A stretch of 64,000 nt of DNA from assembly GCA_907165275.2 (NCBI GenBank), contig OU015660.1:940001-1004000 (forward strand), written 5' to 3'. Of this stretch, positions 54,497 through 63,876 are shown in pieces; the stretch's first letter is position 1; the number at the start of each line of letters is the position of its first letter. The stretch comes from Zygaena filipendulae (taxonomy: Eukaryota > Arthropoda > Insecta > Lepidoptera > Zygaenidae). The translations under genes and the position numbers were made by a program. The notes beneath the pieces were generated by a model. It had not been told where the DNA came from. It searched no databases and worked only from the letters and a program-made list of their open reading frames with translations.

Positions 54497-54947
54497 CCCT
54501 TATTCTCTATGACCAACAACTTTTTTTCCCATAACGCGCGTCCCAAAAACACAATTCCAAACGCTCCGGATGCAAAAATATAAGAAATTCATATTCTTTA
54601 TGACAAAAGAAACGTTGTAAATTTATTTTTTTAAACTGAAACTTCTTTGAACACGAGGGAAAAGCAATTTAATTGGCGCCTTATCTTAACGCGACGCGTT
54701 ATGGTCATAGGCTCTGGGCCCTTATTCACTATGACCATAACACACCGCACTAAGATAAGACGCCGCAAAACTATCTTTCTCTCGTAATCAAAGAAGTTTT
54801 ATTGCAAAAAAAAAAACATTTACAACGTTTCTTATGGCATAAAGAATAATAATTTCAAATATCTTGGCATCTAGAACGTATGAAAATGCGTTTTTGGGAC
54901 GCGCGTTATGGGCAAGTAATGTTGATGGTCATAGTGAAAAGGGCCAC
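54497..54947. mobile_element. inverted-repeat element with GGCCCTT...CTATGACCA ends
   Basis: The outer ends are GGCCCTTATTCTCTATGACC and GGTCATAGTGAAAAGGGCC, both followed inwards by ATAACGCGCGTCCC or its complement. Internal copies of the same end meet near 54715 (GGCTCTGGGCCC). It is therefore a palindrome with end sequences in its middle too. A half copy is at about 24655-24750. Confidence 0.7.
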
Positions 54948-55586
54948 TGGTATCATCAGATCGTATCATGTTTGCTTTTTATTTGGGGCAACAAAACATT
55001 GTTTTCATTTGATTTGCTTGATAAATTTTAATGTTCAACCTAAGGCAATCTAATTATTTTGCAGTCATTAGGTAGGTATGTTTACTTGGAAACAACGTTA
55101 TTATAATTGCACTGTGTCAGAGTATGAAAGAATGCAATTATATTCAATTAAAAAACTATTTAATTGTGCCCTCACATCAATTGCATTTTGTAACAACTTT
55201 GTAATAACTGCACATAAACGACCTTTCATCTATGATCTGAAGCAAATGATGGAAATTAATATACTTGCAATTTTTTTATTGCCTACATTAATACGTAATT
55301 ATTGTAGGTATGTCTCATGTTATTTTTTCCGTGATTACCTGTTAACTTTTCCTGTTAGCCTGGTCACTAATTACTTAGTTTTTATGGTAATTACGCTAAA
55401 TAGAAATAGGGGTGCGAGTACCAGGGTGTACCTAGTTGAAGTAAGATTTATTAAAATAAAAAAGTTTTTCGACAAATCCGACTTGAGTCTGCGTACAATC
55501 GGTCAATAGCCATCGGTCGATCAATTTATTTTACTACAATTATTTACTCAATATATCTTTAGGAACTCCCCATGCCATCCCCATTC

Positions 55587-55696
55587 CAGGTTGGCAACGC
55601 ACCTGCATGCCTTCTGGTGTTACAGATGTCTATGGGCGGCGGTAATCACTTACCATCAGGTGTACCACTTGCCCGTTTGCCCCCTATAACTTAAAA
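55587..55696 (+). mobile_element. non-LTR retrotransposon 3' tail
   Basis: Same tail as 13945-14127: 'TTGGCAACGCACCTGCATGC', 'GATGTCTATGGGCGGCGG', 'TTGCCCGTTTGCCCCCTATA', then a short A-rich end. Confidence 0.75.
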
Positions 55697-55965
55697 AACA
55701 ATAATACTTATTTATGAGTTACGCGTAAAATAAAAAATAAATTTAATTAATATTTTATATAATTTAATACCTACATATTATTTTTTTTTAACTCTTCACA
55801 ATGCACATATTATATTGGATGTTTATTTATATTAGGTATGTCGTATGAAATTGTTGACCACATCATTCAATTCTTAGATGTGGCCATGACACAAGTATAA
55901 GCTTTAAGCTTGGTTTTAAGCTTGAAATGAAATCTATACTAACATTATGACGACGACTGACGACC

Positions 55966-56425
55966 CGATTGGCACAGTAGGTCTGCACCATGCCCGCTCG
56001 TTCCCGCGGGAACTCCGGAATAAAAACTATCATATCTTTTAAGTTGGACCATATTATGAAGAGTTACAAAATTTTATCAAAATCCGTTCAGTAGTTTAGG
56101 AGTCCATCGCGGACAAACAACGTGACACGTGATTTATATATATTAAGTCTAGCTGTCCCGCGCAATTTCATCCGCGGTAATTTCGGAGTTCCCGCGGGAA
56201 TTGCGGGGAAAAAGTTCTTTGTACCCCTGACAGTAGTTTACGGTGATTAGCTGTTCCCCACAATAATTCCGAAGTCCCCGCAGGAATTCCGGGATAAAAA
56301 CTATCCTATCTTTTAAGTTGGATCATATTATAGATGGTTACAAAATTTTATCAAAATCCGTTCAGTAGTTTCGGAGTCCATCGCGGACAAACAACGTGAC
56401 ACGTGATTTATATATATTAAGTTAA
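55966..56425 (-). mobile_element. SINE fragment followed by duplicated Helitron-like copies
   Basis: A 30-bp SINE head (ACGACCCGATTGGCACAGTA) runs into a Helitron-like block. The block 'TTTTATCAAAATCCGTTCAG' to 'GTGACACGTGATTTATATAT' occurs at about 56075-56150 and again at 56345-56420, near identical, with CTAGCTGTCCCGCGC between. Confidence 0.7.
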
Positions 56426-56717
56426 ATAGATAGATGATGGTACAAATTCCCACTAATAAAATTTAGTAGAAAAACGATCAATTGGAATCGCATTAATCAC
56501 ACATAAGACAAAAAGACAAAAGGTAAAATTAGTTTAAATTGTTGTATGTAATCGCGTGTGTATAAAAATTTAAGGTGGATAATGATCACATACTTAATGG
56601 TTGGTAGTTATAGGGGATTAGTCAGAAAGGGAGTATCGAGTCGAGAAAATATCAAATTAGATATGCTATCTATGACAAACCATAAGTTCTGCCTTAAATT
56701 ATTTTTATACATACTAA

Positions 56718-56905
56718 CTAGCTGACCCACACGGTTACCCACGGTAATTTTGGAGTTCCCGCGGGAATTCCAGGATAAAATATAGTTATAAACCTTCCTC
56801 ACGAATCACTCTATCTATTGGTGAAAACCGCATCCAAATCCGTTGCGTAGTTTTAAAGATTTAAGTATACATAGGGAGATAGGGACAGAGAAAGCGACTT
56901 TGTTT
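56718..56905 (-). mobile_element. Helitron-like element
   Basis: CTAGCTGACCCACACGGTTA to 'AAAGCGACTTTGTTTTATACTA'. Confidence 0.65.
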
Positions 56906-56929
56906 TATACTATGTAGTGATAACACTAC

Positions 56930-56970
56930 TACTACAACACTACTACTACAACACTACTACTACTAAGTAC
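56930..56970. repeat. ACACTACTACTACA minisatellite
   Basis: Three near-identical units of about 14 bp. Confidence 0.8.
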
Positions 56971-56974
56971 TAAC

Positions 56975-57680
56975 ACTAGAAGCGCAGGCGTGCCAAAGAC
57001 CCGTTTCAATGTTCTACCTACGCTCACAAGTGTTTTATTATAGGTAGAGTCGTAATTTTGTATGACTTTAATGAAAAAAATTATGACTTCATCCATAATA
57101 AACCACTTACTAGAGTAGGAAGAACATCAAAATGGGTCAAATATTGGACGCCCGCGCTTCTATTGTAAATCAATACACGCATTGCATTAAAATTATTTAA
57201 GGCAGAAGTTATATAAATTTAAATAAATTTAAATTAAAATTAATTAACTAAAGTTAAATAAATTATCGCTATAGTACCTAGTGATATATTTAAACGCTCT
57301 CGGATTGATATCCCCTTCGGTATTGACAATGTGTAAAACCATTATAATACTTCTTGCAAGCACCGTAGTTATACTTTTAGTAGCGATATTTTTTATCTTT
57401 ATACGAATTTGTTTTAAATGGTTTTTTAATAGGTATATTTGCAAAAAATCTAATTTCGGTATTGTACAATGATTATATTCTTTATATAGTATACCTATGT
57501 CTAACAAACAAAGGCTTTTTTTTTATCAAAACATAGCATTTTTGAAATCAAAATATGGCATGTTTAAAATAAATTAACTCTTAATACGAAAAAATGTGTT
57601 AGGCCACTTTTGCTCCGACGGCCTCAACTTAGAGCTAATTATCAATTTTCCTCCAAAAAAATTAAACATAGATTGAACAC
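56975..57680. other. intronic DNA with a small hydrophobic frame
   Basis: The plus-strand frame closing at 57472 contains a long Ile/Val/Leu run after MCK and then basic residues, like a small single-pass membrane peptide. Context does not support it as a gene. No repeat recognised. Confidence 0.3.
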
Positions 57681-57681
57681 A

Positions 57682-57887
57682 TCATATACTAATATCATAA
57701 AGAGGAAAGACTTGTATTTTTATTTTTTTTGTTTGTTTGCTTCAACTCAAAAACTACTGGATTGAATTCAAAAATTATTTTACCATTACAATGCTATACC
57801 TAATCCCTGAGTAACATAAGCTATATTGTAACCCGGAATTCCCGCGGGAACTCCGAAATCCCGCGGCTGAAATCGCGGGGGCAGCTA
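57682..57887 (+). mobile_element. Helitron-like element
   Basis: TCATATACTAATATCATAAA to 'AATCGCGGGGGCAGCTAG' before T. Confidence 0.7.
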
Positions 57888-58081
57888 GTGTTTAGTAAAA
57901 TCCTAACTACAAAACACTGTTTAGCTGTTGCTTATTAAAATTTTGTAGCTTAGTTTTATGATACAGAAAGTTACCCGTATGTATAAGGAGTTTCTAACTT
58001 TCTATATAGCTAAAGAAGTGCTTGATATTTTGTAGTAGGTAGGTATACGTTTGTAGTATACGTACACGTTTAGGCATATTT

Positions 58082-58321
58082 GGACGCAGATAAGCAAAAA
58101 CATGTTAACCCACAAAATCAAGTAATTGATTGAGAACGATTTATTGAGAGTTAGGAAACGTTTTTTAATTATGTGTTTACCTTATTACATTGCTTAAATA
58201 TGTAACTAAATATTGAACATAAAAAATGTTGACAGAAAATGGCGCTATAATTTTAAAACACGATTTACTCAAAATTTCTCCAGTGTGGGTTAACACACTA
58301 TTGCTTATCTTATCTATGTCC
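58082..58321 (+). mobile_element. GGAC MITE, copy 4
   Basis: GGACGCAGATAAGCAAAAAC to ATTGCTTATCTTATCTATGTCC, flanked by ATTT (58078-58081 and 58322-58325). Confidence 0.85.
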
Positions 58322-58713
58322 ATTTTTAAGTTAACATTTTATGACATCTGTCATCTACATAATATACATACATTTAAATAAAAAAAGAGAATAGTAATAC
58401 GTAAATTAAAAGTACCGAATAGATAGGTACATAGTTTATTTTGAGATCATAGTAAAAATTTGACATCTCGGAATGGAATGACAGTATAAACAAAAAAAAA
58501 TGAGAGGATACGTGATTTGAATAATAAGCAATGCCAAATTGGAATAAAAAATACGGCATTTTTTTAAATAAAGACGTCATAAATTTAAGGCAGGATATCA
58601 AACCGAGTGGGTACAGCCGCCTCACTACAACCTTGTTTAAAAGTCCACAGAAGAAGAAAGAATAATATGTAGTTACTTACGTGTTTTTATTTTATTTTTC
58701 ATTTTGGTTACAG

Positions 58714-58820
58714 GACCTAAATCAAAATGGTGGTGAGCGCTAAGATGACGATCCAGCACGTGCCAAGCAAGAGGCGGATGTCATTGTACAAATTACAAAA
58801 TTTCACAATTAGCAGGAGAC
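58714..58820 (+). CDS. CD36/SCARB-like receptor, first coding exon
   Basis: Acceptor TTGGTTACAG, then a 13-nt leader, then ATG at 58727 in an excellent context (ATCAAAATGG). Thirty-one codons plus one base follow, to a GTAAGT donor. The product is a short cytoplasmic N-terminus rich in Lys, Arg, Ser and Gln (MVVSAKMTIQHVPSKRRMSL at the start). By itself it is not diagnostic; the join to the next exon gives the membrane segment. Codon third positions are GC-richer than the surroundings. A SINE begins 18 bp past the exon end. Confidence 0.6.
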
Positions 58821-58838
58821 GTAAGTACCAGTAATATG

Positions 58839-59000
58839 ACGACCCGACAGGCGTAGTAGGCCACCATGTGCCCGCTAATCAAGATAGGTTCCGGGTTCGA
58901 TTCCCGGTGGGGGTGCACACGACACAAGCTAATAATAGCTTACTGTGGGATCAAGTATAATAGATCTGTGTGTTGTGAAGTGGGTTATTATTAAAATAAA
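58839..59000 (+). mobile_element. tRNA-derived SINE, internally deleted
   Basis: ACGACCCGACAGGCGTAGTA head, intact B box GGGTTCGATTCCCGG. Then a jump of about 90 bp to 'ACGACACAAGCTAATAATAG' and the 'GATCTGTGTGTTGTGAAGTG' tail. Confidence 0.8.
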
Positions 59001-59138
59001 AATAGTTTTTATAACAATTACTTTCAACAATACCTACAATTACTACTTTCTAAGGTCCGTATTCCAGAAGGTGACTCAGATCACGTTTCACTTGAGAATA
59101 AGCTCAGATTACTCAAGCGTAAATCTGTATGATATGAC

Positions 59139-59534
59139 GGGCACCGTCAAAAAGTTATCAGATCTCATGTAGAGCCAAGCTTATAACTCTACACACCCTA
59201 ACTCTGCAAGGCCTTACTTCTCAAACTCTACACCTTAGTCGGAATATGTTGCTTGGCCGTTTCGTTACTGCAAGTCAAAGTCAAAGTCAAATAATTTATT
59301 CAAATTTGGCCCATAATGTGGCTCTTCTTGACGTCAATAAACTTACATTTATAGAACTTTTGTATAACAGAAAAGTAATTAACAGTGGATAAATTTTTCA
59401 CCTTACCCTCATGTGAAAGGAGCGAAATGGCCAAGCCACAAATTTTAATAAGTTAGGCCTTGTAGAGTTAGGGTGTGTAGAGTTGCTTGATAAGCTTGAC
59501 TCTACATGAGATCTGATAACTTTTTGACAGTGCC
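59139..59534. mobile_element. GTTATCAGATCTCATG MITE enclosing a LINE tail
   Basis: The left arm (59139-59216: AAAAAGTTATCAGATCTCAT, GTAGAGCCAAGC, CTCTACACACCCTAACTC) is mirrored by the right arm (59448-59534). Between them is 'AAGTCAAAGTCAAATAATTT', a LINE 3' end in reverse, apparently a later insertion. Confidence 0.7.
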
Positions 59535-59940
59535 TGTCATATGGACTCGCCTTGGCATCATTTTACATGAATATGTTTTGGTGGGAGTCTGGGTTTTCTG
59601 TATGTATCTTAAGCATATACATATTCACAACCAAAGAATGTAAAATATATCCAAAGATTGAACATATAAATATTACCTACATACATAACTGCGCCCTTTT
59701 TTGAAACCAAATCGATTTTTATTTTTATTCAAGCAATCTATGTAATACAATATATGTTTATATGTTCAATAAAGCACGCAAACAAACAAGCTTGTTAATT
59801 TGCTGAGTGATGCGCACCTACTTTGTGACTACCTATGTACTTGCAATAAACCGGTTGTCAAATGGAAACAAACATTGATTAAACATGGAATAACGTGTTA
59901 AATATAAATTAAATCGTAAATTGTTTTTCTTAATTCACAG

Positions 59941-60032
59941 AATCCATCGCTAGGATCTCGTACGGTGTCCTTTTCGCTGTGCTCGCTGTGGTAATGGCTA
60001 TCATTAATCCTGTGCAGATAATTACCGACCAT
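59941..60032 (+). CDS. CD36/SCARB-like receptor, second coding exon (transmembrane segment)
   Basis: Acceptor TTAATTCACAG, 92 bp, GTAAGT donor, joined in phase to the exon at 58714 and ending in phase 0. It encodes QSIARISYGVLFAVLAVVMA, then IINPVQIITDH: one hydrophobic helix of about 18-20 residues followed by Asn-Pro. This is the layout at the start of class B scavenger receptors (CD36, SNMP, emp-like): short basic cytoplasmic tail, helix, then the ectodomain, usually followed by 'L.L..GS..F..W..PP'. Those exons are not in the window. Other single-pass or type II membrane proteins remain possible. Confidence 0.6.
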
Positions 60033-60203
60033 GTAAGTATTGTTTGTAATATTATAATTTATCTTATGCAGCTGATTGGAGGTGTTCATAAAAAACAAAT
60101 AAAAACAAACGATTCTATTATAAGTGGGGTCATGGGGTCATCTATGAGTACCTTCGTCCATAATGTATCATATTTATTCAAATACTTAATATATATGTAT
60201 ATA

Positions 60204-60394
60204 TCCTACTAATATTATAAATGTGAAAGTGTGGATGTTTGGATGTTTGTTACGCTAAAACGGCTTAACGGATTTTGATGAAGTTTGGCATGCACGTTGT
60301 CAGGGATACAGAGAAGAACATTGGGAACTTTTTATCCCAGAATTCCCGCGGGAACTCCGAAATTACCGCGGGTGAAACCGCGGGGCACAGCTAG
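60204..60394 (+). mobile_element. Helitron-like element, reference-quality copy
   Basis: TCCTACTAATATTATAAATG start after A. Then GGATGTTTGGATGTTTGTTA, 'ACGGATTTTGATGAAGTTTG', 'TCAGGGATACAGAGAAGAAC', 'AGAATTCCCGCGGGAACTCC', the hairpin CCGCGGGTGAAACCGCGG and the end GGCACAGCTAG before T. TC...CTAG ends, a hairpin about 10 bp from the 3' end, A/T insertion and no target duplication are Helitron hallmarks. It resembles the short Helitron-like repeats described in Lepidoptera. No protein is encoded. Confidence 0.85.
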
Positions 60395-60487
60395 TAGGTA
60401 CATAAGATAACCGCGACCGCGACGTTGTATTCTTATGGGGTAAGGCATTGAAACTCCATATAATGGGCTTATTACTCTACTTTCAAT

Positions 60488-60692
60488 TTAGGGAATCTAA
60501 ATCGGATACAATTTAGGATCAGTGTGTGAGAGAGAGAGCGACTGATCTCACTACACTAAATTGTACCCTAAATCGACTACTCTAGTGTACATTTTAATGT
60601 AGTGTGATCACTCGCTCTCTCTCTCAATCACTGATCCTAAATCGGAATCAACTGTTCTAACTACGATTACACCTTCCGATTTCCTAGATTGG
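60488..60692. mobile_element. foldback element with GAGA arms
   Basis: 'CAATTTAGGATCAGTG' and 'GAGAGAGAGAGCGA' followed by 'CACTACA' are mirrored by 'TGTAGTG', 'TCGCTCTCTCTCTC' and 'CACTGATCCTAAATCGGAAT'. Short inner arms, CTAAATTGTACCCTAAATCG, sit at the centre. Confidence 0.7.
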
Positions 60693-60890
60693 TGTCTAAC
60701 AAATTGTAAACTTCACTACCTACTGTGGGCGGGCGGCTCAGGATATACGTGTGCCGTGATTAGTTATTTCATTCGATGTTTTATCAAAAATCGGTTTTAA
60801 TATTAGTACCTTAGGTTTCATGATCAATAGGAGTTCTAAAGAAATAAAGCCCTGATTCGTTTTGACCTTAACACGTGGTATAGAGGATAT

Positions 60891-61109
60891 CAGACCAAAC
60901 AAAAACTAAAGACGGAACGTCTCGGACAACGAAGTGAAGCCGGTTGCGTATGCATGTGGTGCTTAGGAAAGTGCCACAACGATTCCTAGGTATGGTGTCT
61001 TTTTCTTGTAAGTGTGTGCGTGTTTCTGTGTACGTGCACGGCGTGGTGTCTTTTTCCTGACTTCACTTGTTTGTTCTACGCGTTCCGTCTTTAGTTTTTA
61101 TTTGGTCTG
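60891..61109. mobile_element. CAGACCAAA-ended element with 29-bp inverted ends
   Basis: CAGACCAAACAAAAACTAAA continuing GACGGAACG is the inverted match of CGTTCCGTCTTTAGTTTTTA continuing TTTGGTCTG. The direct repeat TAGAGGATAT adjoins the left end (60881-60890) and lies 2 bp past the right end (61112-61121). No protein. Confidence 0.75.
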
Positions 61110-61224
61110 ACTAGAGGATATAATGTTTGGCTTACAAACTTTCGCGTTTATAATATTAGTAGGATGTAGGATCGAGCCCTATAAGGGTTAGTTCCTAACT
61201 GAAATGACATAAAGTTAACGAATT

Positions 61225-61330
61225 AATAATAATAATAATAATAACCCACTTCACAACACACAGATCAACTTGATCCCACACTAAGCTAAAAATAGCTTGT
61301 TAATTGAAATTTTTAAACTATAATATTATA
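61225..61330 (-). mobile_element. tRNA-derived SINE, 3' half
   Basis: An (AAT)n tail, then 'CCCACTTCACAACACACAGA' and 'GATCCCACACTAAGCTAAAA', reverse of the SINE right end. The head is absent. Confidence 0.7.
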
Positions 61331-61334
61331 AACT

Positions 61335-61800
61335 AGCTTTTGCTCACACTGTTTTACTTGGAAACGCTAACTCTGGATTTCCCTTGAAAAACTTTTCGTC
61401 TAATATAGACAAAAATTGCCTCTTTAGTTGTCAACTGAACTTATATTTAATATTTCATGTATTACATAATTATTATTATTATCTATAAGCATTTGTTACC
61501 ACAAAAAGAATATTTCTTCTTTGTCCTTGCACCTTGTTAGTGACCTCATGGATTGACTGCTGGAAATTAATATTTGAGACTGAGGAAAATATAATATTAT
61601 ATTTTAAGATTTGTTTTAAAATGAATAAATCTTTTTTTTTATATTATTAGCTTCTAGCATAGCAACAAAAAAAGACCATAAAAAATGTACCATCTAGGTA
61701 AATAATATATTCACAACAGAGAGGTACAGAATACCAAACTTACCAAAGTAACCTTTGACATTATCTACATGTCTATATATAGGTATTATTATATAAAAAC
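61335..61800. other. AT-rich spacer
   Basis: No further exon of the receptor gene and no element ends recognised. Confidence 0.35.
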
Positions 61801-61824
61801 GAATCCCTATTTCCCTTGGGCACG

Positions 61825-61972
61825 GCCTCACGCCTGAACGGCTAGACCGATAACTATTAAATTTGGCATACACATTGTATGGGGTACAGAGAAGGACAAA
61901 GGGTACTTTTTATCCCTGAATTCCCGCAGAAACTCTGAAATCACCACGGGTGAAACAACGTGGGACAGCTAG
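61825..61972 (+). mobile_element. Helitron-like element, 5' truncated
   Basis: 'GGCCTCACGCCTGAACGGCT' to 'AACAACGTGGGACAGCTAG' before T. Confidence 0.7.
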
Positions 61973-61985
61973 TCCCTCTCAAATA

Positions 61986-62213
61986 ACCTACTATAATATT
62001 ATAAACGCGAAAGTTTGTAAGAATGTAGGATGGATGGATGGATGGATGGTTGGATGTTTGTTACTTTTTCACGCAAAAACTACTGGATGGATTTTAATGA
62101 AACTTTACAATAATATAGCTTATACATCAGATTAACACATAGGGTACTTTTTATCCCGGAATTCCCGCGGGAACTCTAAAATTAACGTGGGTTAAACCGC
62201 GGGGCACAACTAG
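61986..62213 (+). mobile_element. Helitron-like element with GGAT microsatellite
   Basis: 'AACCTACTATAATATTATAA' start, (GGAT)n at about 62029-62055, 'CACGCAAAAACTACTGGATG', end 'CGGGGCACAACTAG' before T. It begins 14 bp after the preceding copy's CTAG, so the two are practically in tandem. Confidence 0.8.
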
Positions 62214-62477
62214 TTCAGTTATAACTAGAGTTCCCGCGCATTCCGAGATCAACTTTCCACGGACTTCGACGAATATTGAGAAAAAAAAAATTGCTGAATA
62301 GGACCAGCCATTTTCGAGTTTTTCGCTTAGCAACGCATTTGGCCATCCTTTATTATTTAATACATACCAGTAGGTGGTAATATGTCGTAAGCAGTTTGTA
62401 TGTTTCGTCCGTTTGTAAAACGCTTGGTATTTTGTATAATGCTTTGTGGTGTGTAGTTGGGTATCTATTATTATTTG

Positions 62478-62747
62478 ACGACCCGATTGGCGCAGAGGTC
62501 ACCATGCCCTCCCGCTAATCAAGGGGTTCCGGGTTCGATTCCCGGTGGGGGTGGACTTTGTGTGATGAACACAGGGTTCCATTTTCCAGTCTGGGTGTGT
62601 ATATATATATCTATAGTATAATATATATGTAATAATATGTGTAGTATATACCACGTTTGCTTGGTTTCCACGACACAAGCTTACAGCTTAGTGTGGGATC
62701 AAGTAGATCTGTGTGTTGTGAAGTGGATTATTATTATTATTATTATA
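62478..62747 (+). mobile_element. tRNA-derived SINE, full length
   Basis: ACGACCCGATTGGCGCAGAG head with A box, GGGTTCGATTCCCGG B box, 'CTTTGTGTGATGAACACAGG', 'CCACGTTTGCTTGGTTTCCA', 'GATCTGTGTGTTGTGAAGTG' and an (ATT)n tail. Best match to the other SINE copies in the window. Confidence 0.9.
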
Positions 62748-62892
62748 GATCTACCTATTTGTGTATCGAAAATCAAAACCGTTTGGTCTGTTCTAGTAAC
62801 AGTTCAAACCTAACTTACATCTTTAGTACATCTCGTCTTACATCTTTACTTTCAGCTTCACTTGTAACAATGTAATAAAATCTCAGAACTCA

Positions 62893-63185
62893 ATTGGGTA
62901 TTTTCAAAGGTATGAAAATCAAAATTCTAATTAGTCCGTCAGTTAGAAATTAAAAAAAAAAAATATACACGCATTTTTTGATTTTCCAAGTTAGTGAAAA
63001 TAAAACATAGATAAGTAAAGCGCATTATAATTTAGGGTACAAACTGCACCGGGTTTTGACGTCACGCGAAATTTCAACTCAATGTATCGCCGTTATTTTT
63101 TGATTACGAAAAAAGAAAACATACGTGTCCAATATTTTTTATTAACTACATGACGGACTAAAAAAAAATTTGTAAAGTAGCCAAT
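62893..63185 (+). mobile_element. CRE-type MITE, copy G
   Basis: 'GGGTATTTTCAAAGGTATGA' start, 'CTAATTAGTCCGTCAGTTAG', 'CATGACGGACTAAAAAAAAA'. One palindrome half-decayed to TTGACGTCAC (about 63056-63065); the other is lost in an internal deletion. Confidence 0.8.
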
Positions 63186-63189
63186 TTGA

Positions 63190-63660
63190 ACTTATTTCTA
63201 TTTGGCGTATCAAAATGAAACTTTTTATGGACGTATATCCGTAGTTTGGCTGACAGTGCAATATTATTATGACATGGACCGAATGTCATGATGACGCAAC
63301 CCCTTCTTCTTCTTCTTCTTAAATTATGGCAATCTATCGCGATTTATCGCATTTAATTCTGCCAATGTCGTATTTTTATTATTTTTTTATTATCGATTTG
63401 GGACTCGTTCGATTGGTCTTGACAAGGACTCTAATATTCTAGATTATGTCGTTGGACGAATTGTACGTATACGATTTTCGAACCCAATACATAAATCCAT
63501 TAAACCAGATATTATATTATATAATGTATAGGATATGGGTCGGAACTGGTATATAGAGTCTCACTTTCAATATTTACATTTCTATCTTGTGATATATCTA
63601 TTACACGATCTGTGCCAAGAATTACCAAGGATTGTTCAAATATAAATATTGTAATAGCTA
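63190..63660. other. no gene recognised
   Basis: A (CTT)n run at about 63303-63320 and AT-rich DNA. No exon continuing the receptor was found. Confidence 0.35.
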
Positions 63661-63666
63661 CGTGGC

Positions 63667-63876
63667 AAGCATATCGGTTTCACCCACGTTATATTTTTTG
63701 CCCGCGGATTCACCCACGTTAATGACGGAATTTTCACGGGAATTCTGGAATAGAAATAACCCTATGTCCTTTTCTGTATCCCTGACAATGCGTATGATCG
63801 GTTGAATAGGTAGTTAAGACTTTGAAGCATAACAAACAAACAAACGAACTCACGTGCGCATGTATATTAGTGAGGA
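63667..63876 (-). mobile_element. Helitron-like element, eroded
   Basis: 'GCCCGCGGATTCACCCACGT', 'CCCTATGTCCTTTTCTGTAT', '(ACAA)n', 'TATATTAGTGAGGA'. Confidence 0.6.

Noticed and set aside
62478..62560. tRNA gene suggested by A and B boxes
   Set aside because: No paired acceptor stem, and the same sequence with a long conserved body recurs at 35930, 50519 and 58839, so it is a SINE.
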